Assembly: GCA_028708105.1 (NCBI GenBank)
Contig: JAQVZR010000035.1
Coordinates: 1-10,004, forward strand
From: Desulfoplanes sp.
GTDB taxonomy: Bacteria > Desulfobacterota > Desulfovibrionia > Desulfovibrionales > Desulfomicrobiaceae
DNA length: 10,004 nucleotides
Reading direction: 5' to 3'
In this document: in pieces, positions 1 through 5,197 of the stretch
How positions within the stretch are numbered: the stretch's first letter is position 1
Layout: every line of letters starts with the position of its first letter
The notes under the pieces: model-generated
What the model saw: the letters and a program-made list of their open reading frames with translations, nothing else
What the model was told of the DNA's origin: nothing
Database searches by the model: none
Translations under genes and position numbers: made by a program

Positions 1-2
1 AT

Positions 3-470
3 CCGGTCACTGCGGGTATCCGTTTTTTGCGTGCCCACAAGGGGGTGTATGTGCCCCATGTCTATCCTTTTGAATACCATGGCCATGTGTCCGAGACCTG
101 CGCCCGGCTCATGGGGGTGGACCTGCATCTGGTGGTCAAAACGCTGGTCATGGAAGATGAAGGCGGGCATCCGTTTCTGATCCTCATGCCCGGAGACAAA
201 GAGGTCTCCACCAAGGGCCTGGCTCGGATCATGGGCGTCAAAAAGGTTTCCCCGTGTATTCCCGAGATCGCCGAAAAGTATTCCGGCTTCAAAGTCGGCG
301 GCTGTTCACCCTTTGGAGCCAGAAGAGCCATGCCCGTGTATATGGAAGAGAAAATCCTTGAGCAGGAAAGCGTGTATATCAACGGCGGTAAGCGGGGATT
401 TATCCTTGAAATGAATCCTGAGGAAATCCGACGGCTCATACAGCCCGTGCTGGTCAACGTAGGCATTTGA
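3..470 (+). CDS. ybaK: Cys-tRNA(Pro)/Cys-tRNA(Cys) deacylase, YbaK/EbsC family (5' end outside window)
   Basis: Members of this family hydrolyse Cys-tRNA(Pro) that prolyl-tRNA synthetase makes by mistake, a trans-editing role in the cytoplasm. The frame is open to the left edge and reads PVTAGIRFLRAHKGVYVPH, which matches the usual YbaK N-terminus (x-AIRFLRAHKV-x-Y). The true start therefore lies just upstream of base 1, and the TTG at 27 is internal. Visible family marks are the conserved lysine in VVKTLV (codon 138-140), the EVSTKGLAR segment and the GGCSPFG loop (the family GG-x-SP-x-G motif) followed by RRAMPVYMEE. About 155 codons are present, close to the full family length, so only a few residues are missing. 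The gene ends 20-odd bases before a strong terminator and faces the next gene convergently. The function is inferred from family membership; other members such as ProX deacylate Ala-tRNA(Pro), but the sequence is closer to YbaK. Confidence 0.9.
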   Translation, partial: PVTAGIRFLRAHKGVYVPHVYPFEYHGHVSETCARLMGVDLHLVVKTLVMEDEGGHPFLILMPGDKEVSTKGLARIMGVKKVSPCIPEIAEKYSGFKVGGCSPFGARRAMPVYMEEKILEQESVYINGGKRGFILEMNPEEIRRLIQPVLVNVGI

Positions 471-489
471 GGCCAGGGAAATAAGTACG

Positions 490-531
490 TATAAAAAAAG
501 TCGGGATGCATATGCATCCCGGCTTTTTTTT
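490..531. terminator. Bidirectional intrinsic terminator between ybaK and the convergent orphan gene
   Basis: A perfect inverted repeat, CGGGATGCA at 502-510 and TGCATCCCG at 513-521, is extended by G-C/T pairs. It is flanked by an A-run on the left (493-499) and a T-run on the right (524-531). Read on either strand it gives a GC-rich hairpin followed by a U-tract. It lies 20 bases after the ybaK stop and 10 bases after the stop of the minus-strand gene, so it can serve both. Confidence 0.9.
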
Positions 532-540
532 ATCGAGATT

Positions 541-1293
541 CTAGGAGCGTTCTTTGTCTGGGATATCCCCGCATTGGACGCAAGGGATGCGCCTGGCTTT
601 GGCTAATGCGGTGACGGCTTCATGGATTTTTTGGATTTGTTCGAGGTTATTGCTATTGGTGGGTTTGCAGCGTTTGCATAATCCATGGAGAATAACCCGC
701 CCGGATTTTTCGTCCGGGTCCGGATATGCCCCTACGGACACGGCGGGGCTGTGACACACAACGCAGCAGTCAATTTCAAACTGGGCCTTGGTCACATAGA
801 CCGAGGTCTTGTACTCGTCGTCCTTGAAAATCGGGCAGTACATGGCGGTGATAGCGCAGGCGCAGAGCTGTTCTTTTTCCATAGCCGCGTACTCCTCATG
901 GGCCCGGCAGGCCTCTCCATCGGGAGCAAGATCCGGATTCTGGGCCAGGGCGGCCTCTTTGGGCATGGGAACAATGAGTTGAAAGATGTCATCTGCACAG
1001 AGTTCATCGTTCTTGATCCGACCATACAGACCAAGTTCCTGGGTGTATTTTTGTTCCGGTTCAATGATCCGTTCGACAAAAAGGGGCCAGAAGGGGATGC
1101 CTATTTTGCGACCGAAAGCTTTTTCAAAAGAACGTTTTTCTTCCTTCCCAAGGGCATAGTATCCGGCAAGTTCACCGGCTGGGATTTCCAGTCTGGGGGT
1201 CGTACCAATCATGTCCTGGATGTAAAAATAGACGATTGCGTTATCATCGACGGTTACTTTCCATCGTTGACCTTTAAGATCAGTGAGAAACAT
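541..1293 (-). CDS. Hypothetical cysteine-rich protein with three CxxC pairs, 250 aa
   Basis: I do not recognise this family. I chose the ATG at 1293 because AAGGAG lies 8 bases upstream of it. The frame could extend to 1404, but the extra 37 residues are rich in His, Arg and Ser, look like translated leader, and have no ribosome site. The first 110 residues read as a soluble, folded domain (MFLTDLKGQRWKVTVDD...). The second half holds most of the 12 cysteines: C144-x-C146 and C153, CC-x-x-C at 176-180, CKRC at 206-209 and CVQC at 238-241. CxxC pairs spaced like this are typical of zinc ribbons or other metal sites, so metal binding is a reasonable inference. There is no signal peptide and no membrane segment. 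The protein is probably cytoplasmic. The gene is separated from elyC by 149 bases, so it may have its own promoter, and it ends at the shared terminator. Confidence 0.75.
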   Translation of the reverse strand: MFLTDLKGQRWKVTVDDNAIVYFYIQDMIGTTPRLEIPAGELAGYYALGKEEKRSFEKAFGRKIGIPFWPLFVERIIEPEQKYTQELGLYGRIKNDELCADDIFQLIVPMPKEAALAQNPDLAPDGEACRAHEEYAAMEKEQLCACAITAMYCPIFKDDEYKTSVYVTKAQFEIDCCVVCHSPAVSVGAYPDPDEKSGRVILHGLCKRCKPTNSNNLEQIQKIHEAVTALAKARRIPCVQCGDIPDKERS

Positions 1294-1300
1294 GGGAGCG

Positions 1301-1306
1301 CTCCTT
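1301..1306 (-). promoter_or_regulatory. Ribosome binding site fixing the orphan gene start
   Basis: On the minus strand the sequence reads AAGGAG, then a short spacer, then ATG at 1293. This site decides the start in favour of 1293 over the longer reading frame that begins at 1404. Confidence 0.75.
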
Positions 1307-1442
1307 ATTGGATTCTGAGAAAACGAATGTGTACGACGTTTGGGATGCAAAGACAAATGAGAACGAGTGCGGATTGTATGGTTATAGTGTGCTGTACGCT
1401 GCATAAAAAGATGGTGACGTGCGGGACGAAAAAGGGGCGTTC

Positions 1443-2231
1443 TTAGATGAGATGACGCCAGGAAGACCAGAGCAGACCCAGATATTCATAGATGGCCCTT
1501 TCGGATCGTTTGAGATTGTCGGCCGAGGGGATATACTCCATGATTGAATGCCTAGTTGTTGTCTTTGTGAGGAAATAGGCAGGCGCCGGGATGGGGGTGA
1601 GTCCTTGTTTTTGGAAGAGACGCATGGCCCTGTGCAGATGTGAAGCGGATGTGACCAGAATCAGCGTGTCCTTGTGGGGAATGAGTCCTGCTGTCAGGTG
1701 GGCTTCGTCAGGGGTGTCCATGGCCTGATCCAGCGTGGTGATTCTTGTCGGGGTGATGCCCATGGCTACAGCAGTTTGGGCCATGAGTCCCGCCGTTGAA
1801 TTGAGATCGCCTGGGCTGCCAGCACCTGTCAGGACCAGATGGGCTTTGGGAAAGAGGTTCGCCAGACGAATGCCTTCAATGATCCGTGCCAGAGAACCGC
1901 CGTTCAATTTGCTGTTTGCCGGTCGTTGCACTTCTGGGACTGTTCCGCCCCCAAGGACAACAATCCATTGGATGTGGGGCAGGTTGCGTGTCGTTTGGAT
2001 GTCTGGGAAAGCCGCAGGATAGATATTTTCCAGGGGACGCAGGAGTATGGTGGAAGGGCCCTGAAGACTGAAAAGAAGCAACAATAAAAAGCCGCATCCC
2101 ATGAGCAGGGACGCGGTTTTTTTCTTGCGTGAACAAAGATGCATAAGAAGTCCTAGGCCTATGAGTTCCAGACATAGGGGCAGGGGGAATACAAGGCGAG
2201 AGATACATTTTTTGAGAATGAACCAATCCAT
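1443..2231 (-). CDS. elyC: ElyC-like envelope biogenesis factor, DUF218/YdcF family, inner membrane, 262 aa
   Basis: In E. coli, ElyC is an inner-membrane protein needed for normal peptidoglycan and undecaprenyl-phosphate carrier metabolism, notably at low temperature. This protein follows E. coli ElyC (259 aa) nearly end to end. The N-terminus is LKKCISRLVFPLPL and there are two membrane helices at about 12-32 and 40-57. Next comes the LLRPLENIYP linker, then the DUF218 domain with IVVLGGG (90-96), ARIIEGIRLA (115-124), LVLTGAG (132-138), ITTLDQAMDT with an acidic residue after it (164-176), and VTSASHLHRAM (193-203). The tail, IPSADNLKRSERAIYEYLG, also matches. Start: the ATG at 2231 lies 2 bases after the aroC stop (TAATTATG) with no strong ribosome site, so its translation probably depends on aroC. 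An upstream in-frame start at 2324 would lie inside aroC and adds residues unlike the family. The biochemical reaction of DUF218 proteins is still unclear. Confidence 0.9.
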   Translation of the reverse strand: MDWFILKKCISRLVFPLPLCLELIGLGLLMHLCSRKKKTASLLMGCGFLLLLLFSLQGPSTILLRPLENIYPAAFPDIQTTRNLPHIQWIVVLGGGTVPEVQRPANSKLNGGSLARIIEGIRLANLFPKAHLVLTGAGSPGDLNSTAGLMAQTAVAMGITPTRITTLDQAMDTPDEAHLTAGLIPHKDTLILVTSASHLHRAMRLFQKQGLTPIPAPAYFLTKTTTRHSIMEYIPSADNLKRSERAIYEYLGLLWSSWRHLI

Positions 2232-2233
2232 AA

Positions 2234-3286
2234 TTACGCTCTGGTTTTTTGGATCAGGAGCATATCTGCCAGAGTGAGGCAGACCATGGCCTTGAGTACC
2301 GGAACCACCCGAGGGATGGCACAAATGTCGTGGCGGCCGCCTATGCTGATGGTGCAGGCTTTACCGTGGACATCAATGGTTTGTTGTTCCTTGGCAATGG
2401 AAGGAATGGGCTTAATGGCCGCATGGATGATGATTTCCTGGCCGCTGGAAATTCCGGCCAGGATACCCCCTGCATTGTTGGAGGCAAATCCTTGGGGAGT
2501 CAGGGGGTCATTGTTCTCACTGCCTAAAAGGCGTGCCGCTTCAAACCCTGCGCCCAGAGAGACGCCTTTGACTGCGCCCACACTCATGACCGCAGCCGCA
2601 AGGCGGGCATCAAGCTTGTCAAAAACCGGTTCGCCCAGCCCCGGCGGCAATCCCTGGGCCGTGATTTTAACAATACCGCCTAAGGTATCCTGCTGTTTTC
2701 TGACCTCGTCAATGCGTTGTTCCCAGCGGGGAACCACCGCGGGATCGGCGGCGAAAAAAGGACGATCTAACATACCTGTCGGAACAAAATCCGTGGCCTG
2801 GATACCGCCAAGTTCGACGGTATAGGCCAGAACCTTGATGCCCAAGGTGTACAGATATTCCTGTGCAATGGCACCGGCAGCAACCCGGGAAACGGTTTCC
2901 CGGCCTGAGGATCGGCCGCCCCCGCGATAATCCCGGATGCCGTATTTGGCCTGATAGGTGTAATCGCCATGACCGGGACGGAAGGTGTTTTTGATCTTTC
3001 CGTAATCTGCCGATCGGTGATCACTGTTGGCAATAGAGAAGCCAATGGGGGTGCCTGTTGTTTTGCCTTCAAAAACACCGGACTGGATCACCACCCGGTC
3101 ATCTTCTTTGCGGGCCGTAGCTCCATAGCCCTGACCGGGTTTACGTCGGTCCAGTTCTTTCTGAATGGTTGCTTCATCCAGTGGGATATTGGAAGGACAT
3201 CCGTCTACCACACCGCCGAGTCCGGGGCCGTGGGATTCGCCAAAGGTGGTCACCCGGAACAGGGTGCCAAAGGTGTTGCCGCTCAT
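2234..3286 (-). CDS. aroC: Chorismate synthase, 350 aa
   Basis: The enzyme converts 5-enolpyruvylshikimate-3-phosphate to chorismate, the last shikimate-pathway step. It needs reduced FMN. The full-length protein carries the family signatures: FGESHG (15-20) with the catalytic histidine H19, the RRKPGQGYGATARKEDD segment (48-63), RPGHGDYTY with the second catalytic histidine H106, GGGRSSGRETVSRVAAGA (122-139), and RHDICAIPRVVPV near the C-terminus (318-330; many homologues have RHDPC). Its length is typical of the shorter bacterial chorismate synthases. The start ATG at 3286 is preceded by AAAGGAA about 6 bases upstream on the minus strand. The gene lies 64 bases after trmH and is followed 2 bases later by elyC, so it is probably part of the tlyA-trmH-aroC-elyC transcript. 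There is no fused reductase domain, so reduced flavin must be supplied by another protein. Confidence 0.97.
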   Translation of the reverse strand: MSGNTFGTLFRVTTFGESHGPGLGGVVDGCPSNIPLDEATIQKELDRRKPGQGYGATARKEDDRVVIQSGVFEGKTTGTPIGFSIANSDHRSADYGKIKNTFRPGHGDYTYQAKYGIRDYRGGGRSSGRETVSRVAAGAIAQEYLYTLGIKVLAYTVELGGIQATDFVPTGMLDRPFFAADPAVVPRWEQRIDEVRKQQDTLGGIVKITAQGLPPGLGEPVFDKLDARLAAAVMSVGAVKGVSLGAGFEAARLLGSENNDPLTPQGFASNNAGGILAGISSGQEIIIHAAIKPIPSIAKEQQTIDVHGKACTISIGGRHDICAIPRVVPVLKAMVCLTLADMLLIQKTRA

Positions 3287-3330
3287 GGAATTTCCTTTAT
3301 GATTTTAGCTATTAAACGTACGGTGACCGT

Positions 3331-3358
3331 CAAATAACATGGTACCATGGTTATTTGA
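3331..3358. repeat. Near-perfect palindrome across the end of trmH, upstream of aroC
   Basis: CAAATAAC (3331-3338) is the exact reverse complement of GTTATTTG (3350-3357). The core ATGGTACCAT (3339-3348) is itself palindromic, leaving one unpaired G. The right arm includes the trmH stop codon. A second small inverted repeat, ACGGT-G-ACCGT at 3320-3330, abuts it. No T-run follows on the minus strand, so it is not a standard terminator. It could be an intercistronic hairpin that protects mRNA or partly attenuates it, or a protein-binding site. Confidence 0.6.
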
Positions 3359-3947
3359 CTGCCCATTCAGCCAGAAGCTTGGCACGTTCCTTTTCGGAAA
3401 AAGAAGGAGTGTCATACATGCCTGCAGCCTCGCGTTGTCGCCATGCCTCGTAGAGGATGGTTGCTGCGGCCACGGAGACATTCAGACTCTGGACCATGCC
3501 CATCATGGGAATGTATATTTCATCAGGCACGTGGATTTTGATGTCCGGGTCCATCCCCCGGTGTTCGTTGCCAAGAACGATGGCCGTGGGTTTGGTCATG
3601 TCCCAGTGGTTCAGGGGTTTGGCGGTTTTACTGAATCCGGTTCCCAGACATTGGTAGCCTTTGTCCCGCAGGGAAGCGATCATTTTCCCGGCATCCTGGT
3701 GTCGTTCTGTATGCACCCATTTTCGGGCCGAGGCCGAGGATCGTTTTCCAGCACTGGGAAAGCTTTCCTCGGTGTAATAGAGGTGTATGCCGAAAACACC
3801 GAAGGCATCGCAGCTGCGCATGATGGCTGCTACGTTGTGGGGATCATGGACGTTATTAATAACCAGGGTGAGGTCTTTTTGGCGTCGTGCCAGGACTGAT
3901 TGGATTTTTTGTCTGCGTTCATCCGTGAGGATTTTGGGAGTATTCAT
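3351..3947 (-). CDS. trmH: tRNA (guanosine-18-2'-O)-methyltransferase TrmH, SPOUT family, 198 aa
   Basis: TrmH transfers a methyl group from S-adenosylmethionine to the 2'-O of G18 in the tRNA D-loop. The protein follows E. coli TrmH closely: VLARRQKDLT (18-27), motif 1 PHNVAAIMRS (36-45) containing the catalytic arginine R44, motif 2 AIVLGNEHRGM (122-132), and motif 3 IPMMGMVQSLNVSVA (146-160) that forms the SPOUT trefoil knot, then ILYEAWRQREAAGMY. It is about 30 residues shorter than E. coli TrmH and stops soon after GMY, so the C-terminal RNA-contacting extension is reduced. The match to the GMVQSLNVSVA motif makes TrmH more likely than the RlmB or TrmL relatives. The start ATG overlaps the tlyA stop (ATGA), so translation is probably coupled. 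No good ribosome site is seen in front of it. Confidence 0.93.
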   Translation of the reverse strand: MNTPKILTDERRQKIQSVLARRQKDLTLVINNVHDPHNVAAIMRSCDAFGVFGIHLYYTEESFPSAGKRSSASARKWVHTERHQDAGKMIASLRDKGYQCLGTGFSKTAKPLNHWDMTKPTAIVLGNEHRGMDPDIKIHVPDEIYIPMMGMVQSLNVSVAAATILYEAWRQREAAGMYDTPSFSEKERAKLLAEWAVK

Positions 3948-4714
3948 GAGTGGTATGATGTGGCCTTTTTGCTGAGATGGATCAGGTATTCCTGATTGCC
4001 TTTAGGGCCCTTGATCATGGCTGGAACTTGCCCCCGGGGGATAAGGTCCAAGCTGTTGCGGGCAAAGTCCATGATGGCGGCTACGGTTTCCAGCTGCATT
4101 TTTTGCGAGGTGACCACGCCTTTGTCCGTTTCGTGAGCCTTGACTTCAAACTGGGGTTTGACCAGTGCGATGATCTCGCCGTCAGGTCGTAGGAATTGAA
4201 GACAGGGGGGCAGGATCATTTTTAACGATATAAAAGAGCAGTCTATGACGATGATGTCAACCGGTTCGGGAATAAGCCCGGCTGGCGCAGTCCGAAGATT
4301 GACTCGCTCCATGTTTACAACCCTGGGGTCCTGGCGGAGTTTCCAGTGCAGTTGGCCGTAGCCCACGTCTACTGCGTACACCCGGGCAGCCCCGTGCTGG
4401 AGCAGACAGTCGGTGAATCCCCCGGTGGAGGCCCCGCCGTCCAGGGCAACCCTGTCTTGAATAGTCAGCGAAAAATGTTCCAGGGCTGTGAGCAATTTGT
4501 AGCCGCCCCGACTCACAAAACGCGAGTGTCCTTTTTTTTCAAATCCTGTATCCTCGGAATACATCTCCCCGGGTTTGGCAACGGGCACTTTTTCTCCGTT
4601 GCCAAGGACACGAAGCACCTCGCCGGCCATGATACTGCGCATGGCCGCACCCTGGTTGGGGGCAAGATCCTGGTTGACCAGCAGTTGGTCGGCACGAAAT
4701 TTTTTTTTGGACAT
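3944..4714 (-). CDS. tlyA: TlyA-family rRNA 2'-O-methyltransferase (S4 + FtsJ domains), 256 aa
   Basis: TlyA enzymes methylate cytidine 2'-O positions in 16S and/or 23S rRNA using S-adenosylmethionine; relatives are often named hemolysin A from older work. Domain order is an S4 RNA-binding domain at about 5-60 (RADQLLVNQDLAPNQGAAMRSIMAGEVLR), then a FtsJ/RrmJ Rossmann methyltransferase at about 66-250. The motifs are FVSRGGYKL (66-74), the SAM loop LDGGASTGGFTDCLLQ (91-106), AVDVGYGQLHWKLR (114-127), IDCSFISLK (157-165), LVKPQFE (184-190) and GPKGNQEYLIHL (236-247). The expected K-D-K-E set is present as K73, D158, K186 and E242. It is probably the first gene of the tlyA-trmH-aroC-elyC cluster and its stop overlaps the trmH start. 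No Shine-Dalgarno sequence is visible before the ATG; the leader there is A/T-rich with heptad repeats. Codons 3-5 are all AAA, a run of nine A. Which rRNA site it modifies cannot be told from the sequence. Confidence 0.93.
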   Translation of the reverse strand: MSKKKFRADQLLVNQDLAPNQGAAMRSIMAGEVLRVLGNGEKVPVAKPGEMYSEDTGFEKKGHSRFVSRGGYKLLTALEHFSLTIQDRVALDGGASTGGFTDCLLQHGAARVYAVDVGYGQLHWKLRQDPRVVNMERVNLRTAPAGLIPEPVDIIVIDCSFISLKMILPPCLQFLRPDGEIIALVKPQFEVKAHETDKGVVTSQKMQLETVAAIMDFARNSLDLIPRGQVPAMIKGPKGNQEYLIHLSKKATSYHS

Positions 4715-4717
4715 AGA

Positions 4718-4744
4718 GATTAAGATTTAGGATTTAGGATGTAA
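4718..4744. repeat. Short tandem heptad repeat immediately upstream of tlyA
   Basis: On the plus strand GATTAA is followed by GATTTAG (4724-4730), GATTTAG (4731-4737) and GATGTAA (4738-4744). On the minus strand this is a CTAAATC ladder ending 3 bases before the tlyA start codon. It occupies the place where a ribosome binding site would be expected. Confidence 0.7.
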
Positions 4745-4779
4745 GATCGTCGGGGGAGTCCATGAAGAATGCTCGAAAA

Positions 4780-4800
4780 GGGCACCCTCAAGGGGAGCCC
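4780..4800. repeat. GC-rich hairpin, REP-like
   Basis: GGGC (4780-4783) pairs with GCCC (4797-4800) and CCC (4785-4787) with GGG (4793-4795). One A-A mismatch on the plus strand (T-T on the minus) lies between the two stems, and the loop is TCAAG. The minus-strand form, beginning GTAGGGGC, resembles hairpin repeats scattered in the intergenic DNA of many bacteria. That resemblance is from memory and was not searched. Confidence 0.55.
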
Positions 4801-4840
4801 CTACAGAATGGGCAATAGGAGCTCTCTGTTGTGCCAACAC

Positions 4841-4868
4841 CAATCCTTCTCCGAACACCTGCCTTGGC
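4841..4868. repeat. Direct repeat, copy 1
   Basis: This 28-base unit begins CAATCCTTCTC and ends ACCTGCCTTGGC. It matches copy 2 at 5101-5130 except for a 2-base AT indel after CTTCTC and one C/T change. The two copies start 260 bases apart in the same orientation, and both lie in non-coding DNA. Confidence 0.85.
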
Positions 4869-4895
4869 CGGGGGCTCAGAATTTTCACTGGCGAG

Positions 4896-4959
4896 GCGCA
4901 AGAAAAATGCAGGCCTGAAGCGTATGCGTATACGTGAGGGTCTGCATTTTTTGCAGCGC
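4896..4959. repeat. Long imperfect hairpin, possible glgP terminator and dispersed repeat
   Basis: The outer arms GCGC (4896-4899) and GCGC (4956-4959) flank a 10-bp perfect stem, AAAAATGCAG (4903-4912) with CTGCATTTTT (4942-4951). A further CC/GG pairing follows inside, and the tip is CGTAT (4921-4925) with ATACG (4930-4934) around a GCGT loop. The A-run on one arm and T-run on the other give U-tract-like ends on both strands, so it could stop glgP transcripts arriving from the right. Its size and build also fit a dispersed intergenic repeat. Confidence 0.65.
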
Positions 4960-5026
4960 ACTAAAGTGTAATACCATTTTTACTTTGTATTGTGACCATC
5001 AAGAGAAAATCTGTTCCTCAAGGTAG

Positions 5027-5045
5027 AAGCGGCTTCCAGCCGCTT
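5027..5045. repeat. Compact GC hairpin, REP-like
   Basis: AAGCGGCT (5027-5034) pairs perfectly with AGCCGCTT (5038-5045) around a three-base TCC loop. A U-rich tract does not follow on either strand, so a stand-alone terminator role is doubtful. Small stable hairpins of this form are typical of REP-type elements. Confidence 0.6.
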
Positions 5046-5100
5046 TGTTCGGTCATTAAAAAATGAAAACGGTGTAAGATCTTCTAATCTCACACGTTCC

Positions 5101-5130
5101 CAATCCTTCTCATCGAATACCTGCCTTGGC
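5101..5130. repeat. Direct repeat, copy 2
   Basis: This is the second copy of the unit at 4841-4868, here 30 bases because of an extra AT after CTTCTC. Both copies are preceded by a C, giving CCAATCC. The flanking sequences differ apart from a CTCAG shortly downstream of each copy. Confidence 0.85.
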
Positions 5131-5197
5131 AATGAGATTCTCAGGGGGGAATGCGATGCAGCAACGCAGCAATCGCCTCCCTTGGGAGTCTCCTGCC

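Larger units (their letters stand above)
4715..5197. other. Gene-free interval rich in hairpins and repeats between tlyA and glgP
   Basis: This stretch has no credible gene on either strand. It holds a heptad repeat next to tlyA, a mismatch-containing GC hairpin (4780-4800), two copies of a 28-30 base direct repeat (4841-4868 and 5101-5130), a long hairpin (4896-4959), a compact GC hairpin (5027-5045) and an imperfect inverted repeat (about 5068-5097). It must contain the promoter for the tlyA cluster and the end of the glgP transcript. I could not place a convincing -35/-10 pair for tlyA. The density of structured repeats suggests accumulated dispersed intergenic elements. Confidence 0.7.

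Noticed and set aside
1294..1442. Promoter for the orphan gene (TACAAT and TATAAC boxes on the minus strand)
   Set aside because: -10-like boxes are present but no acceptable -35 at 16-18 bases; too weak to annotate.
685..1446. 253-codon open frame on the plus strand opposite the orphan gene
   Set aside because: The minus-strand frame has a good ribosome site, ordered CxxC motifs and a stop 10 bases from a terminator. The plus-strand frame has none of these and reads like a shadow, rich in Gly, Phe and Val.
3339..3899. 186-codon plus-strand frame opposite trmH
   Set aside because: It is antisense to a clearly identified SPOUT methyltransferase and has no family resemblance.
4841..5130. CRISPR-like array
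   Set aside because: There are only two repeat copies, 260 bases apart, with hairpins between them, not regular spacers.
5177..5188. CTCCC-TT-GGGAG hairpin just after glgP as its terminator
   Set aside because: The loop is too small for the full stem, the stem is short, and no T-run follows on the minus strand. The hairpin at 4896-4959 is a better candidate.
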